Positions 7,460 to 15,946 of a stretch of 64,000 bases of DNA are shown piece after piece; positions within the stretch are counted from its first letter, which is position 1, and each line of letters begins with the position of its first letter. Source of the DNA: a virus; IMG/VR virus record IMGVR_UViG_3300024999_000066, positions 25,920 through 89,919 of that record; one strand, 5' to 3'. Below the pieces are notes generated by a model that was not told the DNA's origin, did not search any database, and saw only the letters and a program-made list of their open reading frames with translations. A program made the translations under genes and the position numbers.

Positions 7460-8823
7460 TGTCTCATCAACTACTCAGACTGAAAGAAAAGATTTGTAAT
7501 ACTCCTCACTTGATGCACCCAGCATCGTTTGAAATTGTTATTCAATATCTTAACGAACGAAACAGCGAAGACTTCAAACTGGACACAGCAGTTGAAGATA
7601 ATCGTGAAAGTAACTCCCGATATTCTTTTAACAAAGATATCGGAGTCGCTGTTCTCAATATCGACGGACCACTTAGCTACAAACCAGTCACTATGATGGG
7701 TTTTGATTGTGGTGGTGCATCTTACCAGCAGATTAAAGAAGACTTTACCTACCTTGTAGACAGTGGTGCAAAGACTATTGCACTTAGTGTTTCTAGTGGT
7801 GGCGGTGAAGCCTTCCAGATGATGCCAACTGCCAATTACATGCGCAAATTGGCTACTGAAAACGACGTTCGTATCATCACCTATGTAGATGGTCTGTCCG
7901 CTTCAGCAGCCTATGGTTTGTCTGTAATTGCCGATGAATTGATCATGGCTCCAAGCTCAGAAGTTGGTAGTGTTGGTGTTCTGGTTCGTTTGATGAATGA
8001 TTCCAAAGCACTTGAGAAAGAAGGCTACGAACGTACCTTTATCTCTGCTGGCGATGACAAGATTCCATTTGACGCTGACGGTAGTTTCCGTAAGGAGTTC
8101 TTGGAAGATATTCAAGGTAAAGTTGACACACTTTACGAAGAGTTTACTGGGTTTGTTGCAGAACATCGCAACTTGTCAGTAGAAGCAGTGAAGTCCACAC
8201 AGGCGCGTACCTTCTTGCCAAAAGAAGCTATTGAGCTTGGACTAGCTGACCGTGTTATGACTCTTGAAGAGTTTTACACACATTTGGCTGATACAGCTCA
8301 AAAACAAGAAGGTGGTATGTTAAAAACCAAACTGTTTGCCCAACTTAATAAAACCGAGGAAACTCTAGAAATGACTCAACTTGCCGAACTGCAAGAACAA
8401 CTTCAGGGCGCTCAATTGAGTGTTTCTGATCTTACCTCTAAATTCGAAGCTGCTTCTTTGCTGCTTGCTGAAAAAGAAACCCTGTTGTCTGCTGCACTCC
8501 AAGAAGCTGCACAGATGAAAGAAGCTGTAGCCTCTGCTGAAGCTGCTGCTGTAGCCGTTAAAATGTCCAGTCGTAAGACTGCCCTTGCTGCTGTTATGTC
8601 TGCTGACAAAGTAGAGGCTGTATCCGCTTCTCTTTCCAGCCTTGACGACTCGGCATTCGAAACTGTTCTGAGTGGTTTTGCTGCACAGAAACAAGCTCTT
8701 GAAGCATCCGATATGTTTACAGAACTTGGCGACCAAGGTACAGAAGTAGTTCCTGAAGCTAAGGCTTCTAAGTCTAAAGATGTTACCGAAGACCTTATCA
8801 AACAAAAACTAGGTTTGAAATAA
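7459..8823 (+). CDS. Head maturation protease and scaffold fusion
   Basis: A 454-residue protein. Residues about 50-270 are an S49 (SppA/ClpP-fold) protease: VLNIDGPLSY, a glycine oxyanion segment SSGGGEA, the nucleophile context VDGLSASAAYG, and ARTFLPKEA...GLAD. The remaining 170 residues are Ala/Glu/Lys-rich coiled coil, as in lambda C-Nu3 type scaffolds. The protease would cleave scaffold and head proteins during maturation. It starts at GTG overlapping the portal stop, with GGAGAA upstream. In-frame ATGs at 8317 and 8371, both behind Shine-Dalgarno-like sequence, could yield free scaffold. Confidence 0.9.
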   Translation: MSHQLLRLKEKICNTPHLMHPASFEIVIQYLNERNSEDFKLDTAVEDNRESNSRYSFNKDIGVAVLNIDGPLSYKPVTMMGFDCGGASYQQIKEDFTYLVDSGAKTIALSVSSGGGEAFQMMPTANYMRKLATENDVRIITYVDGLSASAAYGLSVIADELIMAPSSEVGSVGVLVRLMNDSKALEKEGYERTFISAGDDKIPFDADGSFRKEFLEDIQGKVDTLYEEFTGFVAEHRNLSVEAVKSTQARTFLPKEAIELGLADRVMTLEEFYTHLADTAQKQEGGMLKTKLFAQLNKTEETLEMTQLAELQEQLQGAQLSVSDLTSKFEAASLLLAEKETLLSAALQEAAQMKEAVASAEAAAVAVKMSSRKTALAAVMSADKVEAVSASLSSLDDSAFETVLSGFAAQKQALEASDMFTELGDQGTEVVPEAKASKSKDVTEDLIKQKLGLK

Positions 8824-8862
8824 TTAGCCTTAGCTAATCTCTCTATTTTAAAGGAATCAAAT

Positions 8863-9327
8863 ATGCCTTTCGTTGCTGAAACTTTCACCCAACGCCTCTC
8901 TGATCTTGTTGTGCATGAGATGGACCCATCGGTTGGTTATAGCCGCCGTGACCTGAACATCACCCCTATTACCCCAGCCATCCGTTTGGGTACTGTTGTT
9001 TATCGTGCTAAATCTGCTGACCTGACTGCTGCTTGGACCGTACTGGCCTCGGCGACTCCTCTAGTTCTGACCAATGAATTTGCCGTTGTTTACGGTGATC
9101 ATTACTCCTTCAACCCTTCGTTTGTTCCTCGTGCAATTGCAGCCAATCAATATAACGCTGTTGGCTTTGTTGGTACTTCGGGTGCTCTGCAACTGAAAGA
9201 ATACTACATCAAACAAGTTGCTAAGTCTACCGCTGCCACTGGTGGTGCTGATCTGACTGATGCTCAAGTTGAAACCCTGAAGGGTCTGCTTGAACAACAA
9301 GGCATCCAAGTACTTAAAACAGTTTAA
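8863..9327 (+). CDS. Head decoration protein (lambda gpD-like)
   Basis: A 154-residue protein immediately before the major capsid gene, the usual place of trimeric decoration proteins that lock the expanded shell. The N-terminal part (SRRDLNITPITPAIRLGTVVY) and the mid segment NEFAVVYGDHY match the style of this family, with a helical C-terminal addition. AAGGAATCAAAT precedes the ATG. Codons favour C-ending synonyms as in the capsid gene, consistent with high expression. Confidence 0.8.
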   Translation: MPFVAETFTQRLSDLVVHEMDPSVGYSRRDLNITPITPAIRLGTVVYRAKSADLTAAWTVLASATPLVLTNEFAVVYGDHYSFNPSFVPRAIAANQYNAVGFVGTSGALQLKEYYIKQVAKSTAATGGADLTDAQVETLKGLLEQQGIQVLKTV

Positions 9328-9372
9328 GCGACTGTTTAAACAAATTCTATAAGCTAAGGAATCATAAATAAT

Positions 9373-10440
9373 ATGGCTATTGTACTAGATCGTCAGAACC
9401 TCGGTAAAGTTGTTGACCGTACCGACTCGCTGATTGTTATCCCCAACACCGTTGGTATCACCAATGCACTGGGTCTGTTTGAAGATGTATACTCCGCCCA
9501 GAAGACTATCGAGATTACTCGTAGTACCCGTAAATCCCATCTGCTGGAAGATCGTAACTGGGATGAGCGTAACCAAACCATCGCTGGTCGTGAACAAGAC
9601 AGCCTGTTGCTGAAAATCCCTCACTTCCCATTGGATGATGCAATCACTCCAAACGATGTTGACGGTATTGTACAAGCTGGTTCTCTGGCAGAGTTTGCTG
9701 AACTGGAAACTGTTGCGTCGGTTCGTGCTGACAAGATGATTGACGTTCGTGAAGCTCATGCACTGACCAAAGAAGCTGCTCGTATGCAGTTGATTACCAC
9801 TGGTACTGTGTATGCACCTCGTGCCACTGTAGTTACCAACTTCTACACTGAGTTTGGTGTTACTCGTATTGAGATTGTTACCGATCTGTCCTCGGCTACT
9901 GATCCTCGTGCAGACTTCAACGATGCCAAGAAAGCTACCCGTAACGCACTGCGTGATGGTCAAGCTGGCACTGTTCGTTCTTTCGTTGTTCTGTGCTCTG
10001 ACTCGTACTACAACGCTGTTCAACAGAATGCTTACGTCACTGACGCATTCAAGTATGTAGACCAAGGTCAAGCTACCCGTATCCTGTTGGGTGCTGGTGG
10101 TGTGGATGTACCGGGTCTAGATGCTCGCTTTGAAATGATGAGCGTGTTTGGTATGACCTTCATCAATGCTGGCGCTGCTGGCTATGAGAATGCTGCTGGT
10201 ACTTTCGTACCGTTCATTCCAGAAGGTGATGCTTACATGATGCCTGTTGGTGTCCGTAACTTCCTGAAAACCTACTACGCTCCGGCTAACCGTTTTGGTA
10301 GCATCAACCGTCGTGCTCAGGGCAGCTATTTCTTCGAATACCTGAACGAGAAAGATGATCAGATCGAAATTATGACTGAACAGAACTTCTTGAACGCGTG
10401 CTTGAATCCAGAAGCTATCGTGCGTCTGTCGTTGACCTAA
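9373..10440 (+). CDS. Major capsid protein
   Basis: A 355-residue shell protein of the lambda gpE-like (HK97-fold) type. The N-terminal arm is followed by TIAGREQDSLLLKIPHF, a long central helix region (ASVRADKMIDVREAHALTKEAAR), and the late block YMMPVGVRNFLKTYYAPA typical of this family. Codon use is the most biased in the window, as expected of the most abundant virion protein. It sits after the decoration gene and is followed by a GGGGAC/GTCCCC hairpin that may stabilise or trim the mRNA. Confidence 0.92.
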   Translation: MAIVLDRQNLGKVVDRTDSLIVIPNTVGITNALGLFEDVYSAQKTIEITRSTRKSHLLEDRNWDERNQTIAGREQDSLLLKIPHFPLDDAITPNDVDGIVQAGSLAEFAELETVASVRADKMIDVREAHALTKEAARMQLITTGTVYAPRATVVTNFYTEFGVTRIEIVTDLSSATDPRADFNDAKKATRNALRDGQAGTVRSFVVLCSDSYYNAVQQNAYVTDAFKYVDQGQATRILLGAGGVDVPGLDARFEMMSVFGMTFINAGAAGYENAAGTFVPFIPEGDAYMMPVGVRNFLKTYYAPANRFGSINRRAQGSYFFEYLNEKDDQIEIMTEQNFLNACLNPEAIVRLSLT

Positions 10441-10455
10441 GAATCAAATGGAGAT

Positions 10456-10472
10456 GGGGACATTACGTCCCC
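10456..10472 (+). terminator. Hairpin after capsid gene
   Basis: A perfect GGGGAC-ATTAC-GTCCCC stem followed by TCCCCTTATT rather than a T-run. Probably an mRNA-stabilising or partial attenuation hairpin, not a strong terminator. Confidence 0.4.
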
Positions 10473-10498
10473 TCCCCTTATTGACGGAGTAAAAGAAT

Positions 10499-10726
10499 AT
10501 GGCTGTAACAACTAAAAATGGTTGGATCTTTGGCCTGCAAGAACTTGAGGCAAGTGTAGCTTCTGGTGCTGCTGTTCCTGTTGCAACTGAAACCACTAAT
10601 GGTACTGTAAAGGCTGCTAACTTTGTAGCCGTGCCAGCAAGTTTTGCTGATTTGGCTGCTGTTAAAACCTATTTGGATGCACTTCAAGCATCTATGGTAG
10701 CCGCCGGTCAAATGTCCGAATCGTAA
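10499..10726 (+). CDS. Small head fibre/decoration-like protein
   Basis: A 75-residue protein. Its C-terminal pattern (TTNGTVKAANFV, then FADLAAVKTYLDALQASMVAAGQM) resembles the trimerising end of phage head-fibre proteins, where a short coiled helix ends in AAGLM-like sequence. It lies between the capsid and connector genes. The function call rests on this resemblance and on position. Confidence 0.5.
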   Translation: MAVTTKNGWIFGLQELEASVASGAAVPVATETTNGTVKAANFVAVPASFADLAAVKTYLDALQASMVAAGQMSES

Positions 10727-10732
10727 TACTCT

Positions 10733-10749
10733 GGGCAGCTTGTCTGCCC
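10733..10749 (+). terminator. Hairpin between head genes
   Basis: GGGCAG-CTTGT-CTGCCC, a perfect 6-bp stem followed by TCCTTT, which also contains the start of the next ribosome site. Likely an mRNA processing or stability element. Confidence 0.4.
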
Positions 10750-10766
10750 TCCTTTAAGGAGAGGCT

Positions 10767-11201
10767 ATGGCTCTTACCCCAGTAGAACAAGTTAGACTGC
10801 TTATTGGTGATGTACCAAACAGTCCATTTTATCAACTCTTTACGGATGAAGAGTTACAAGCATTCTTAGACATGACTAATCAAAATGTCTTCGCCGCTGC
10901 TCGTTTAGCTGCCATTGCTGCATCTTTCCAACTTGCTGGCTGGAGTACAAGAGAGAGGACCGGTGATATTGAAGTCTGGTCTAGTCTGTCCACTCAGTAC
11001 CTTAAAGCTCTTGATTATCTTATTAGTAATCCAGGAACTCTGATTCCCTCCGGGCTTATGCCTTGGTCTGCTAATAGTTGCCCAAGTAAGCTGATGAATA
11101 TTGAAGTTTGTGATGGTGATAATTGCAAGGAAGCGGCTTGTTGTGAGACTGGTTGTGCATGCAATGACTGTCACGCTGCTGGTGAGACATTTGTCTATTA
11201 A
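10767..11201 (+). CDS. Head-tail connector with Cys-rich tail
   Basis: A 144-residue protein. The first 100 residues (VEQVRLLIGD, DEELQAFL, helical) fit the gp6/gp15-like adaptor that binds under the portal. The last 40 residues are unusual, with nine cysteines in patterns such as CPSK...CDGDNCKEAACCETGCACNDC. That tail could bind metal or form disulfides in the virion. ATG follows AAGGAGAGGCT. Next in line are the stopper and tail-completion genes. Confidence 0.75.
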   Translation: MALTPVEQVRLLIGDVPNSPFYQLFTDEELQAFLDMTNQNVFAAARLAAIAASFQLAGWSTRERTGDIEVWSSLSTQYLKALDYLISNPGTLIPSGLMPWSANSCPSKLMNIEVCDGDNCKEAACCETGCACNDCHAAGETFVY

Positions 11202-11210
11202 GGAGTTGAA

Positions 11211-11579
11211 ATGCTAAAACCTCAATTCCTTTTAACAAATAAGATTCCTCTCACTATTTATCGTAGGTCATTAGGTGAATATGTAGACGGTGAATGGGTT
11301 GAAGGACAGACCGTTGAAGTTCCTGTTCAAGTGAATATCCAACCTCTGAAACCTCATGAAATTCTCCAGCTACCTGAATCAGAACGTACACGGGTTTGGT
11401 GGAAACTGTATTCTGCTGATGTACTTCGTACAGCCAAGGAAGGTTCTCATGATGCTGATGAATTTATTTGGAAGGGTGATCGCTACAAGATCATGAAACT
11501 AGATGATTGGCAAAATGGTATGCAAATTTTGGAACATTCAAAGGCATACGCAACAAGAATAGAACTAACCCCAAATTAA
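11211..11579 (+). CDS. Head closure / stopper protein
   Basis: A 122-residue protein that is mostly beta (LTIYRRSLGEYVDGEWVEGQTVEVPVQ split across two strands), followed by a Q-P-L-K-P segment, as in small beta-barrel head-closure proteins. Position between adaptor and tail-completion protein supports the role. AAGGAGTTGAA precedes the ATG. Confidence 0.6.
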   Translation: MLKPQFLLTNKIPLTIYRRSLGEYVDGEWVEGQTVEVPVQVNIQPLKPHEILQLPESERTRVWWKLYSADVLRTAKEGSHDADEFIWKGDRYKIMKLDDWQNGMQILEHSKAYATRIELTPN

Positions 11580-11592
11580 AGGATAAATAAAC

Positions 11593-12075
11593 ATGTCTTT
11601 TAAATTGAAGGTTGATAAGTCTGGTTGGAACAAGATGAAGAAGGAACTTCTAAAAGGTTCATTACTAGAAGTTCAAGTTGGTATTGTTGAACCTACAAAC
11701 TACGGACCTGACAACGATAACCTCTCTGTTGCTCAAGTCTGGCAATGGCAAGAGGAAGGCGTCCCAGCCCAAAATATCCCCACTCGTCCAGCTATCCGTG
11801 TTGGTTTTATGGCCCCTATCAAGAAAGGCGCATACGATAAGATGTTTGTTGAGAGTATGCAAAGAATTGCTGAGGGAAAAAGCACCTTCAAGGAAGAATA
11901 CACGAAGATTGGGATGAAAGCTAAAACCGACTTAAAACAAGCTGTAGCTGATTGGGATACTCCTCCAAACGCTCCATATACAGTGGCTGAGAAAGGATTC
12001 AATAATCCTCTGATTGATAGTGGACTTCTCTATGAGTCTATTGATTTTAAAGTAGACAAGAAAGGAAGTAGTTGA
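11593..12075 (+). CDS. Tail completion protein (HK97 gp10 / Mu gpG-like)
   Basis: A 160-residue protein. Basic N-terminal helix, a QWQEEG motif, then IPTRPAIRVGF, the characteristic P-x-R-P-F/A-hR signature of neck/tail-completion proteins of this superfamily, then PPNAPYTVAEKGFNNPLIDSG. It should join the tail tube to the head connector. Its TGA overlaps the next ATG. Confidence 0.75.
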   Translation: MSFKLKVDKSGWNKMKKELLKGSLLEVQVGIVEPTNYGPDNDNLSVAQVWQWQEEGVPAQNIPTRPAIRVGFMAPIKKGAYDKMFVESMQRIAEGKSTFKEEYTKIGMKAKTDLKQAVADWDTPPNAPYTVAEKGFNNPLIDSGLLYESIDFKVDKKGSS

Positions 12076-12614
12076 TGCCAATCTACACTGATGTCAGACA
12101 AGCTATCCGCAAAGGTGCTCTAGCAGCATTATCAGAATATCCTACCACTCCTGTGATTTTTAGCCACACGAACGGTACAGAACCTGCTGAAAGCTATGTT
12201 GTGATTAATATTCTGAATGTTGTTCAGCAAGGCCATCACAGCACATCAACTTTAGTAAATGATAACGGAACCCTAACCTTTCAGGTTGCATATGAAGTTA
12301 TGGCTCAATTGAGTTTTATTGGAAGCTTGAGTGGAGATATGTCACAAAGCTTTAATAACAATATCAATAACAACCCCCTTACAAGGTTGGAGTTGAGTAG
12401 AAATAAACTAGCTTTTATGAGGAAAAGCCAGATACGTAGGGCACCTCAGAAGCGAGATACACAGTGGGTTGAATATCACAACATGGATGTGACGTTTAGT
12501 TATGTTGTGACCACTGATCAACTTATAGATTCAATTGAAGGCGTAGTCATTGCTGATGAGACTTCAGATATTCCAGTAATTATAAAAATTCCAGAAAGTA
12601 TTATTTACCCGTAG
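12075..12614 (+). CDS. Neck/tail terminator-like protein
   Basis: A 179-residue protein located where tail terminators lie, before the sheath gene. ESYVVINILNVVQQGHHS and the later VEYHNMDVTFSYVVTTDQ are the alternating strands expected of the alpha/beta tail-terminator fold. A polyasparagine stretch (NNNINNNP) sits mid-protein. ATG at 12075 overlaps the previous stop; an adjacent TTG at 12072 is possible. Confidence 0.6.
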   Translation: MPIYTDVRQAIRKGALAALSEYPTTPVIFSHTNGTEPAESYVVINILNVVQQGHHSTSTLVNDNGTLTFQVAYEVMAQLSFIGSLSGDMSQSFNNNINNNPLTRLELSRNKLAFMRKSQIRRAPQKRDTQWVEYHNMDVTFSYVVTTDQLIDSIEGVVIADETSDIPVIIKIPESIIYP

Positions 12615-12647
12615 CAATCGCTACATAATTAAGGATCATAATAAAAT

Positions 12648-13931
12648 ATGAGTGATTTAGATGATGTAGTAAGGGTAGTAATTACCGATCAAACTACTGC
12701 TATCGCTACGGCTTCGTTTGCAATCCCAATGGTACTTGCAACGTTCACCAACTTCTCTGAGCGTGCTCGCACTTACTTGAACATTACTGAGGTAGGTGCA
12801 GATTTTCCAACTACTAGTAATGTCTATAAAATGGCTGCCAAAGCTTTTGGGCAAGACTCTGTAATTGGTGCACCAATCCCTTCGTTGGTTGTAGGTCGTC
12901 GTCAAGTAGACAGTGTTGTATTCACCCCTACTGTTGCTGATAGCACTGCGTACACTGTCACCCTTAATGGCACTCCATACACTTTTACTTCCGGTGTCGG
13001 TGCTACAGCAACCACTATTGTTACTGGACTCAAAGCCGCTATTGGCAGTCCTGCTGGTATTACTGTTGGTGGTACGACTACTTTGACGTTGGCTGCAACT
13101 ACTCCCGGTGCTGCTTGGAGTGTAGTTCCTTCTTCGAATTTGGTTGGTGTAAACACTGCCACTGAAACTTGGCCAGATGCTCTGTTGGCAGTTGATGCTG
13201 ATAATGACGTCTGGTATGAATTGCTTGCTGAAACCCAAGTTGTTGCTGAGCAAGAAGCTCTGGCTGACACTATCCAAGCAATGGACAAGATTTATGGTCT
13301 GTCATCTGCTGATGCAGTGGCTCCAACAACTGGTATTACTGACATTGGTTATAAGCTGAATGCTAAGTCTGCTGGTCGTACTTTCGGTGTTTACTCTGCA
13401 ACTTCCGCAACTGAATTCCCTGAAGCAGCTTGGTCAGGCAGCCAACTGGCTGTTACTCCCGGCTCCAATGACTGGGATTTTAAACGTGCTGCCGGGGTTA
13501 CTCGCAGTATCCTTAGCTCGACTCAGATTGTAAACTTGCGCGCTAAATCATGGAACTTTTTCCGCCGCAAAGGCGGGGTTGATGTATTCCAAGACGGCAA
13601 CATGTTTGATGGGAAGCCAATCGATATCCAAATCTCGAAGGATTGGTTAAAGGCCCGACTTCAGGAGGGTATTTATTTCCGTATTATCAACAGTCTCAAG
13701 ATTCCAATGACTGACCCCGGCCTCCTAATCGTAGAAAATGAAATCCGCTCTGTTCTATCTTTGGCTGAAAGCAATGGCATGATTGATTCTGGGTGGACCG
13801 TTCAGACGCCGCCAGTGCTTTCAATTAGTCCTACACTTCGCGCCCAACGGGCTGCTGGCGTATTTGTGATCCAAGCACGTCTTGCCGGTGCGATCCGCAG
13901 CGTCGATATAAATTTTTACTTAAGTGTATGA
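12648..13931 (+). CDS. Tail sheath protein (DUF3383-type)
   Basis: A 427-residue contractile sheath subunit, which makes this phage a myovirus. The N-terminus (DVVRVVITDQTTAIATASF), an RKGGVDVFQDG segment and the C-terminal hook IRSVDINFYLSV fit DUF3383 sheath proteins. Residues about 87-155 form an Ig-like insertion (YTVTLNGTPYTFTSG...TIVTGLKAAI) that recurs in the baseplate J-like protein at 22724. The stop is followed by the hairpin controlling the next gene, a GIY-YIG homing endonuclease inserted between sheath and tube. Confidence 0.88.
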   Translation: MSDLDDVVRVVITDQTTAIATASFAIPMVLATFTNFSERARTYLNITEVGADFPTTSNVYKMAAKAFGQDSVIGAPIPSLVVGRRQVDSVVFTPTVADSTAYTVTLNGTPYTFTSGVGATATTIVTGLKAAIGSPAGITVGGTTTLTLAATTPGAAWSVVPSSNLVGVNTATETWPDALLAVDADNDVWYELLAETQVVAEQEALADTIQAMDKIYGLSSADAVAPTTGITDIGYKLNAKSAGRTFGVYSATSATEFPEAAWSGSQLAVTPGSNDWDFKRAAGVTRSILSSTQIVNLRAKSWNFFRRKGGVDVFQDGNMFDGKPIDIQISKDWLKARLQEGIYFRIINSLKIPMTDPGLLIVENEIRSVLSLAESNGMIDSGWTVQTPPVLSISPTLRAQRAAGVFVIQARLAGAIRSVDINFYLSV

Positions 13932-13939
13932 CGACTTGC

Positions 13940-13999
13940 ATTAAAACCCCTTACGTGATAAATTATATATTCGTTGATTTATTTTGGAGGGGTTTTAAT
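13940..13999 (+). promoter_or_regulatory. Hairpin sequestering RBS and start of the GIY-YIG gene
   Basis: ATTAAAACCCC (13940-13950) is perfectly complementary to GGGGTTTTAAT (13989-13999), 11 bp with a 38-nt loop. The 3' arm contains the GGGG of the Shine-Dalgarno GGAGGGG (13986-13992) and the AT of the start codon. In long transcripts coming through the sheath gene the endonuclease should therefore be poorly translated, as known for T4 I-TevI. Confidence 0.75.
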
Positions 14000-14864
14000 G
14001 CGTAAGTTTTATCTGTACAAGATTACCAATAAGGTAAACCAAAAGATTTACATTGGTATGACATGCCGGCCAGAAACTAGATTTAAAGAGCACTGTAGCC
14101 AACACTCAACATGCACAAAACTTCGAAACTCTATTCAAAAACATGGAGTTGTTAATTTTCAATACGAAGTTTTGTGCATTGGCTCAGAGAAATATATTCT
14201 AGATCTAGAAGAAAAAGCAATTATTGCATATAATTCTATTACTGATGGATATAACTTAGTTCTAGGTAACCCTAAGACTGGCGCCATACTTTTATCTGAG
14301 GAAATGAAAGCAAAAATCTCAGTAGGGTTAAATAAGTATCACGCAGAGAATATTGCTTGGAATAGCGGGATCATTATTGGCCGAAGAAAAGAATATGATC
14401 CGCACTATGTTTCTGGCTTCTGGTTCCCACACTTGGAAGATGCTTGTTTTTCTTTAAATTTGAATATTACTCAACTACATAAATGGCGAAGAGATGGAAC
14501 TCTTGGAGATGTACAACGTCTCCGTAAAGATTCTGTCCAAGTGCCTTGCTATGTTGCGGGATTCTGGTTTGATACCTTAACCAGAGCTTCTCATGTACTA
14601 GATAAGAAACCTTCTACGCTTAATAAAAGAATCAGGGAAGGTTCTGTTGAACAAAAAGAAAAACAGAAAGGTCAAGTTGGAGAAGACGCCCATATGTTCG
14701 GAAGAACAGGTTCTGCCCATCCAAGATCTAAGTCTGTAGAAATTAATGGTGTTGTCTATGGCTCTATTTTAGAGGCAGCTAGAAATACTGAATTTACTAA
14801 GAAGATGATTAATACCCGTCTTAAGAATAATACACCCGGTTTTAGCTGGGCAACACAGGAATAA
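13998..14864 (+). CDS. GIY-YIG homing endonuclease
   Basis: A 288-residue protein. N-terminal GIY-YIG nuclease: YLYKITN...KIYIGMT, R26 in CRPETRFKEH, and E/N residues in the first 90. DNA-binding repeats follow: two copies of a GFWF-type module (SGFWFPHLEDACFSLN and AGFWFDTLTRASHVL) with HTH character, then a C-terminal IENR1-like HTH (GVVYGSILEAARNTEF...NTPGFSW). The start at 13998 is fixed by the strong GGAGGGG site. It is a free-standing mobile gene between sheath and tube genes, with no intron signals around it. Confidence 0.9.
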   Translation: MRKFYLYKITNKVNQKIYIGMTCRPETRFKEHCSQHSTCTKLRNSIQKHGVVNFQYEVLCIGSEKYILDLEEKAIIAYNSITDGYNLVLGNPKTGAILLSEEMKAKISVGLNKYHAENIAWNSGIIIGRRKEYDPHYVSGFWFPHLEDACFSLNLNITQLHKWRRDGTLGDVQRLRKDSVQVPCYVAGFWFDTLTRASHVLDKKPSTLNKRIREGSVEQKEKQKGQVGEDAHMFGRTGSAHPRSKSVEINGVVYGSILEAARNTEFTKKMINTRLKNNTPGFSWATQE

Positions 14865-14870
14865 ATACTA

Positions 14871-15404
14871 ATGGCCTCAAACTTTATCGGTAATTACAGC
14901 CCTGACGATTTCACGATTGTTATTTCGAAAGGTGATTTTGTACACACTGTCAGCGGTTTTGCAGACGGCACTTTCGTCTCAATGAATAGGCTCGTACCCT
15001 CGTCCACCCCTTATCAGGGCGTGGGTACTTCTAACTCGTTTGGTCGTGTGAAACGTAAAGTAACTGGTATGACTGTTGATGTAACTTTGCATCAATATTC
15101 ACCGTCAAACACTGTTCTTCAACAACTTCAGATTGCTGATGCACAGACTACAGATAACACTTGGGTATTCTCAGTAACCATCAAAGATTTGAGTGGTCAG
15201 ACTGTAGTATCTTCTAATAGTGCTATCATTGCAGCGCCTCCCGCCGTAGAGTTCAGTTCAGAAACATCCACACGTGACTGGCAAATCTACCTGTTTGGTA
15301 GTGACTTGTTTGTTGGCGGTAACATCCCTCTGGCCCCGGCTGAAGTAGCCGCTGTTGAAGCTGCCGGTGGTACTGTTGAAGCTCGCTGGCGGTTGAATCC
15401 TTAA
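14871..15404 (+). CDS. Tail tube-like protein 1
   Basis: A 177-residue member of the DUF3277-like tube family. Signature YSPDDFTIVI...GFADGTFVSMNR, then GRVKRKVTGMTVDVTLHQYSPSN and IKDLSGQTVVSSNSA. Two further homologues follow in tandem. It has a longer C-terminal tail (PAEVAAVEAAGG) than they do. It may be the major tube or a specialised ring. Confidence 0.8.
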   Translation: MASNFIGNYSPDDFTIVISKGDFVHTVSGFADGTFVSMNRLVPSSTPYQGVGTSNSFGRVKRKVTGMTVDVTLHQYSPSNTVLQQLQIADAQTTDNTWVFSVTIKDLSGQTVVSSNSAIIAAPPAVEFSSETSTRDWQIYLFGSDLFVGGNIPLAPAEVAAVEAAGGTVEARWRLNP

Positions 15405-15412
15405 TGCCTAAT

Positions 15413-15430
15413 AGGGGCTGAAAGGCCCCT
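15413..15430 (+). terminator. Hairpin between tube paralogs
   Basis: AGGGGC-TGAAAG-GCCCCT, perfect 6-bp stem, followed by TGTACTT. Likely an mRNA stability or processing hairpin that could set unequal levels of the tube paralogs. Confidence 0.4.
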
Positions 15431-15448
15431 TGTACTTAAGGAGTAATA

Positions 15449-15946
15449 ATGGACTTAGCAAATTATTCACCAGAAGATGTTAATTGTTTAGCTTTTGGCA
15501 TACCCCTAAATGGTTTTGCTGATGGAACATTTATCACTATTAGTAAAGATAAAGTTCCCTACGGTGCAACAGAAACAGCAGATGGACAAGTGGCTAGGTT
15601 GTATACCAACAGCCAAACCTATACAATCTCCTTGACTTTCCACCGTGGCTCGACGTCAAATGATATTTTGACAAAGTTGTGGCAACTGGATGAGCTTAGT
15701 CAGGCCGGGAAATTTCCCATTTTTATTAAGGACTTATCAGGCACCGATCTTTTCTTCTCGACTAACACTTGGATTGAAGGTGTCCCTAATATGGTTCAGA
15801 GTACAAATTTTGACACTCGTACTTGGGTTTTGAAATCTTCACAAGCTGTGATCAATATTGGCAGCAACCAAGACGCTAGTGGAATTCTCCAAGACCTTGT
15901 TAATTTGGCAACCGGCGCTGCTTCTATTATTGAAGGGGTGCTATAA
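15449..15946 (+). CDS. Tail tube-like protein 2
   Basis: A 165-residue second paralog: YSPEDVNCLAFGIPLNGFADGTFITISKDK (shown in part), then TYTISLTFHRGSTSNDIL and FIKDLSGTDLFFSTN. The fold pattern is the same as its neighbours. Its TAA overlaps the next ATG by one base, so synthesis of paralog 3 is translationally coupled. Confidence 0.78.
   Translation: MDLANYSPEDVNCLAFGIPLNGFADGTFITISKDKVPYGATETADGQVARLYTNSQTYTISLTFHRGSTSNDILTKLWQLDELSQAGKFPIFIKDLSGTDLFFSTNTWIEGVPNMVQSTNFDTRTWVLKSSQAVINIGSNQDASGILQDLVNLATGAASIIEGVL

Noticed and set aside
8365-8888. Two long antisense frames within the protease-scaffold gene
   Set aside because: Shadows of the Ala/Glu-rich scaffold coding sequence; no ribosome sites.
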